A stretch of DNA of 33,566 bases from Planctomycetota bacterium. GTDB taxonomy: Bacteria; Planctomycetota; Planctomycetia; Gemmatales; Gemmataceae. Shown piece by piece: positions 31,707 through 33,566 of this stretch. Below the pieces are notes generated by a model, which saw only the letters and a list, made by a program, of their open reading frames with translations, ran no database searches and had not been told where the DNA came from. Made by a program: the position numbers and the translations under genes. The stretch spans positions 1 through 33,566 of the forward strand of contig JAKOSN010000034.1 of assembly GCA_029777335.1 (NCBI GenBank). The letters are read 5' to 3'. Position 1 is the stretch's first letter, and each line of letters begins with the position of its first letter.

Positions 31707-33518
31707 ATGGACTACACAACGCATGAGCACGACGTGCTGGTGATCGGGGCGGGCGGGGCCGGACTGCGAGCCGCCATTGAGGCCTCGGCCGCGGGTGTGT
31801 CGGTTGGTCTGGTCTGCAAATCGCTGCTCGGCAAGGCGCACACCGTCATGGCCGAGGGCGGCATCGCGGCGGCGCTGGCCAACGTCGATGATCGCGACAA
31901 CTGGGAAGTGCACTTCGCCGATACGATGCGCGGCGGACAGTATGTCAACAACTGGCGCATGGCCGAACTGCACGCCAAGGAAGCCCCCGAACGAGTGCGG
32001 GAACTCGAACGGTGGGGCGCGGTCTTTGATCGCACCAAGGAAGGGAAGATTCTGCAACGTAACTTCGGCGGTCATCGCTACCCGCGCCTGGCCCACGTCG
32101 GCGATCGCACGGGACTGGAGTTGATCCGCACCTTGCAGGATCACGGTATCCACCAGGGCATCCAGGTCTACATGGAATGCGCCATCGTCCGTCTGCTCAA
32201 GGATGGCGAGCGCGTCTGTGGAGCTTTTGGCTACTACCGCGAGGATGGCCGCTTTGTCCTCTTCCGGGCCAAGGCGATTGTGCTGGCTACCGGGGGGCTG
32301 GGAAAGGCCTACAAGATCACCAGCAACAGCTGGGAAGGGACAGGCGACGGTCACTCGCTCGGCTACCACGCCGGCGCGGAGTTGATCGACATGGAGTTCA
32401 TCCAGTTCCACCCGACCGGGATGGTCTGGCCGCCCAGCGTGCGCGGTATTCTGGTGACCGAAGGGGTGCGGGGCGAGGGTGGCATCCTGGTGAACAACCG
32501 CGGCGAACGGTTCATGTTCAAGGACATCCCCGATAACTACAAGAGCCAGACCGCCGACACCGAGGAAGAAGGGTGGCGTTACACCCAGGGCGACAAGAAT
32601 GCGCGTCGTCCCCCGGAATTGCTGACCCGCGATCACGTCGCCCGCTGCATCCGCCGCGAGGTCCGCGAGGGACGTGGCAGCGAGCATGGCGGGGTCTATC
32701 TCGACATCGCCTGGATCAAGAAGTACATCCCTCACGCCGCCGAGCACATCAAGCGGAAATTGCCGAGCATGTATCACCAGTTCAAGGAACTGGGCGGGCT
32801 CGACATCACGACGCAGCCGATGGAGGTGGGTCCCACCACGCACTATGTCATGGGGGGGATTCGCGTCCATGCGGACACCCAGATGACACGGGTGCCTGGG
32901 CTGTTTGCCGCGGGCGAATGCGCGGCGGGGATCAACGGGGCGAACCGGCTGGGTGGCAATTCGCTCTCGGACATCATTGTCTTTGGCAAGCGTGCCGGGG
33001 AACATGCGGCGCAGTACGCCAAGAACGCCAGCCTGGGCGCGATCAACCCCGAGCAGCTGAGGGACATTGAACGCGAGGTGGTAGCGCCGTTCGAGCGGCC
33101 TGTCACCAGCGAGAATGCCTTCACCATTCAGCACGAACTGCAGGAGAACATGCAGGATCTGGCCGGCATCGTTCGCACCGAAAGCGAGATGCAACAGATG
33201 CATGGCAAACTCGAGCAGTTCTGGCAACGGCTGGGCAAGGTGGCGGTTTCCGGCAATCGCTGGTACAATCCAGGCTGGCACACCTCGCTCGATCTGTACA
33301 ACCTGTTGACCGTCTCCGAGGGGATTGTTCTCTCGGGGATCATGCGCAAGGAAAGCCGTGGCGGGCACTATCGCGAGGACTATCCCAACAAGAGCGAAGA
33401 GTTTGGCAAGGTGAACATCGTCGTTCACAAGGGATCCGACGGCAAGATGCAGGTCCGTCAGGAGCCCATCCCCGAGATGCCTGACTACCTGAAGCGCGTC
33501 ATCGAGGCGAACCGGTGA
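31707..33518 (+). CDS. sdhA: Succinate dehydrogenase/fumarate reductase flavoprotein subunit
   Basis: This 603-residue flavoprotein oxidises succinate to fumarate and passes electrons to the iron-sulfur subunit. The N-terminal FAD-binding motif GAGGAGLRAAIEA, the flavin-attachment segment AHTVMAEGG with the covalent FAD His, FHPTGM, RGEGGILVNNRGERFM, HYVMGGI and NGANRLGGNSLSD are all intact. The C-terminal helical and capping domains are of normal length. It follows the anchor gene by 3 nt, so both form one operon. An iron-sulfur subunit gene should follow; the window ends just after. Confidence 0.95.
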   Translation: MDYTTHEHDVLVIGAGGAGLRAAIEASAAGVSVGLVCKSLLGKAHTVMAEGGIAAALANVDDRDNWEVHFADTMRGGQYVNNWRMAELHAKEAPERVRELERWGAVFDRTKEGKILQRNFGGHRYPRLAHVGDRTGLELIRTLQDHGIHQGIQVYMECAIVRLLKDGERVCGAFGYYREDGRFVLFRAKAIVLATGGLGKAYKITSNSWEGTGDGHSLGYHAGAELIDMEFIQFHPTGMVWPPSVRGILVTEGVRGEGGILVNNRGERFMFKDIPDNYKSQTADTEEEGWRYTQGDKNARRPPELLTRDHVARCIRREVREGRGSEHGGVYLDIAWIKKYIPHAAEHIKRKLPSMYHQFKELGGLDITTQPMEVGPTTHYVMGGIRVHADTQMTRVPGLFAAGECAAGINGANRLGGNSLSDIIVFGKRAGEHAAQYAKNASLGAINPEQLRDIEREVVAPFERPVTSENAFTIQHELQENMQDLAGIVRTESEMQQMHGKLEQFWQRLGKVAVSGNRWYNPGWHTSLDLYNLLTVSEGIVLSGIMRKESRGGHYREDYPNKSEEFGKVNIVVHKGSDGKMQVRQEPIPEMPDYLKRVIEANR

Positions 33519-33532
33519 GAGATTTCCGTGCC

Positions 33533-33566
33533 GTGAACACCCTGGGCCAACCGGCCACGCGAACGC
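33533..33566 (+). CDS. Possible start of sdhB (iron-sulfur subunit), cut by the window edge
   Basis: After the sdhA stop, GTG 33533 opens a frame encoding MNTLGQPATRT up to the edge, preceded by a weak GAGA. Only position supports the call, since sdhB is expected here. Eleven codons carry no family signature. Confidence 0.25.
   Translation, partial: MNTLGQPATRT

Noticed and set aside
31599..33428. 609-residue minus-strand open frame opposite sdhA
   Set aside because: It is a shadow of a flavoprotein gene with all catalytic motifs intact.
1..33566. CRISPR arrays, transposons, phage genes, tRNA and rRNA
   Set aside because: I saw no spaced direct repeats of CRISPR length, no transposase or integrase motifs, and no tRNA or rRNA-like sequences. 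A tRNAscan and ISfinder search would settle this.

Overview
The window looks like chromosomal DNA from a GC-rich member of the Planctomycetota, most likely near the Gemmata/Isosphaera side. The best single marker is a secreted protein at 27655-28185 whose first part matches the planctomycete-restricted TIGR03000 domain. A polytopic WD40 protein, long N-terminal leaders and frequent GTG starts agree with this. No rRNA, tRNA, CRISPR array, insertion sequence or prophage was recognised. The content is a mosaic of housekeeping and regulatory operons. Family calls rest on motif recognition by eye, and no database search was run.

Layout from left to right. A membrane WD40-repeat protein runs off the left edge on the minus strand and is divergent from an isoprenoid block. 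That block (1785-6277) holds a squalene-hopene-cyclase-like class II cyclase, a DUF116-polyprenyl synthase fusion and, overlapping it by 4 nt, a small chorismate-lyase-like protein. A haemoglobin-like lipoprotein follows, and a strong hairpin separates it from a convergent MFS transporter. Next on the minus strand come a GAF-PP2C (RsbU/SpoIIE type) phosphatase and acetyl-CoA synthetase. hisF and two secretion/pilus ATPases (PilT type, and a PilB/GspE type with unusual N-terminal membrane helices) run on the plus strand. A MerR/B12-fold regulator (LitR/CarH-like) and a sigma-70 factor are divergent across a repeat-rich 359-nt region. The sigma gene converges on a Cys/His-rich protein. An operon of a LarA-like enzyme and a metallophosphoesterase follows.

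The right half is a phosphate locus. pstS, a giant pstC, an enlarged pstA, pstB and the TIGR03000 gene converge on phoU-phoB across a perfect 14-bp hairpin. No phoR kinase is in the window. nadD and a succinate dehydrogenase operon close the window, with an anchor subunit resembling mycobacterial Sdh1, SdhA, and possibly the first codons of SdhB.

The parts most worth following up are: (i) the LitR-like/sigma divergent pair, which shares a 13-nt motif and 9-nt iterons just downstream of both predicted promoters while the regulator has Tyr where the B12-ligand His should be; (ii) the isoprenoid block that joins a polyprenyl synthase to a chorismate-lyase-like protein; (iii) the Sdh1-like membrane anchor with Cys/His clusters; and (iv) the PilB-like ATPase that appears to be membrane anchored.
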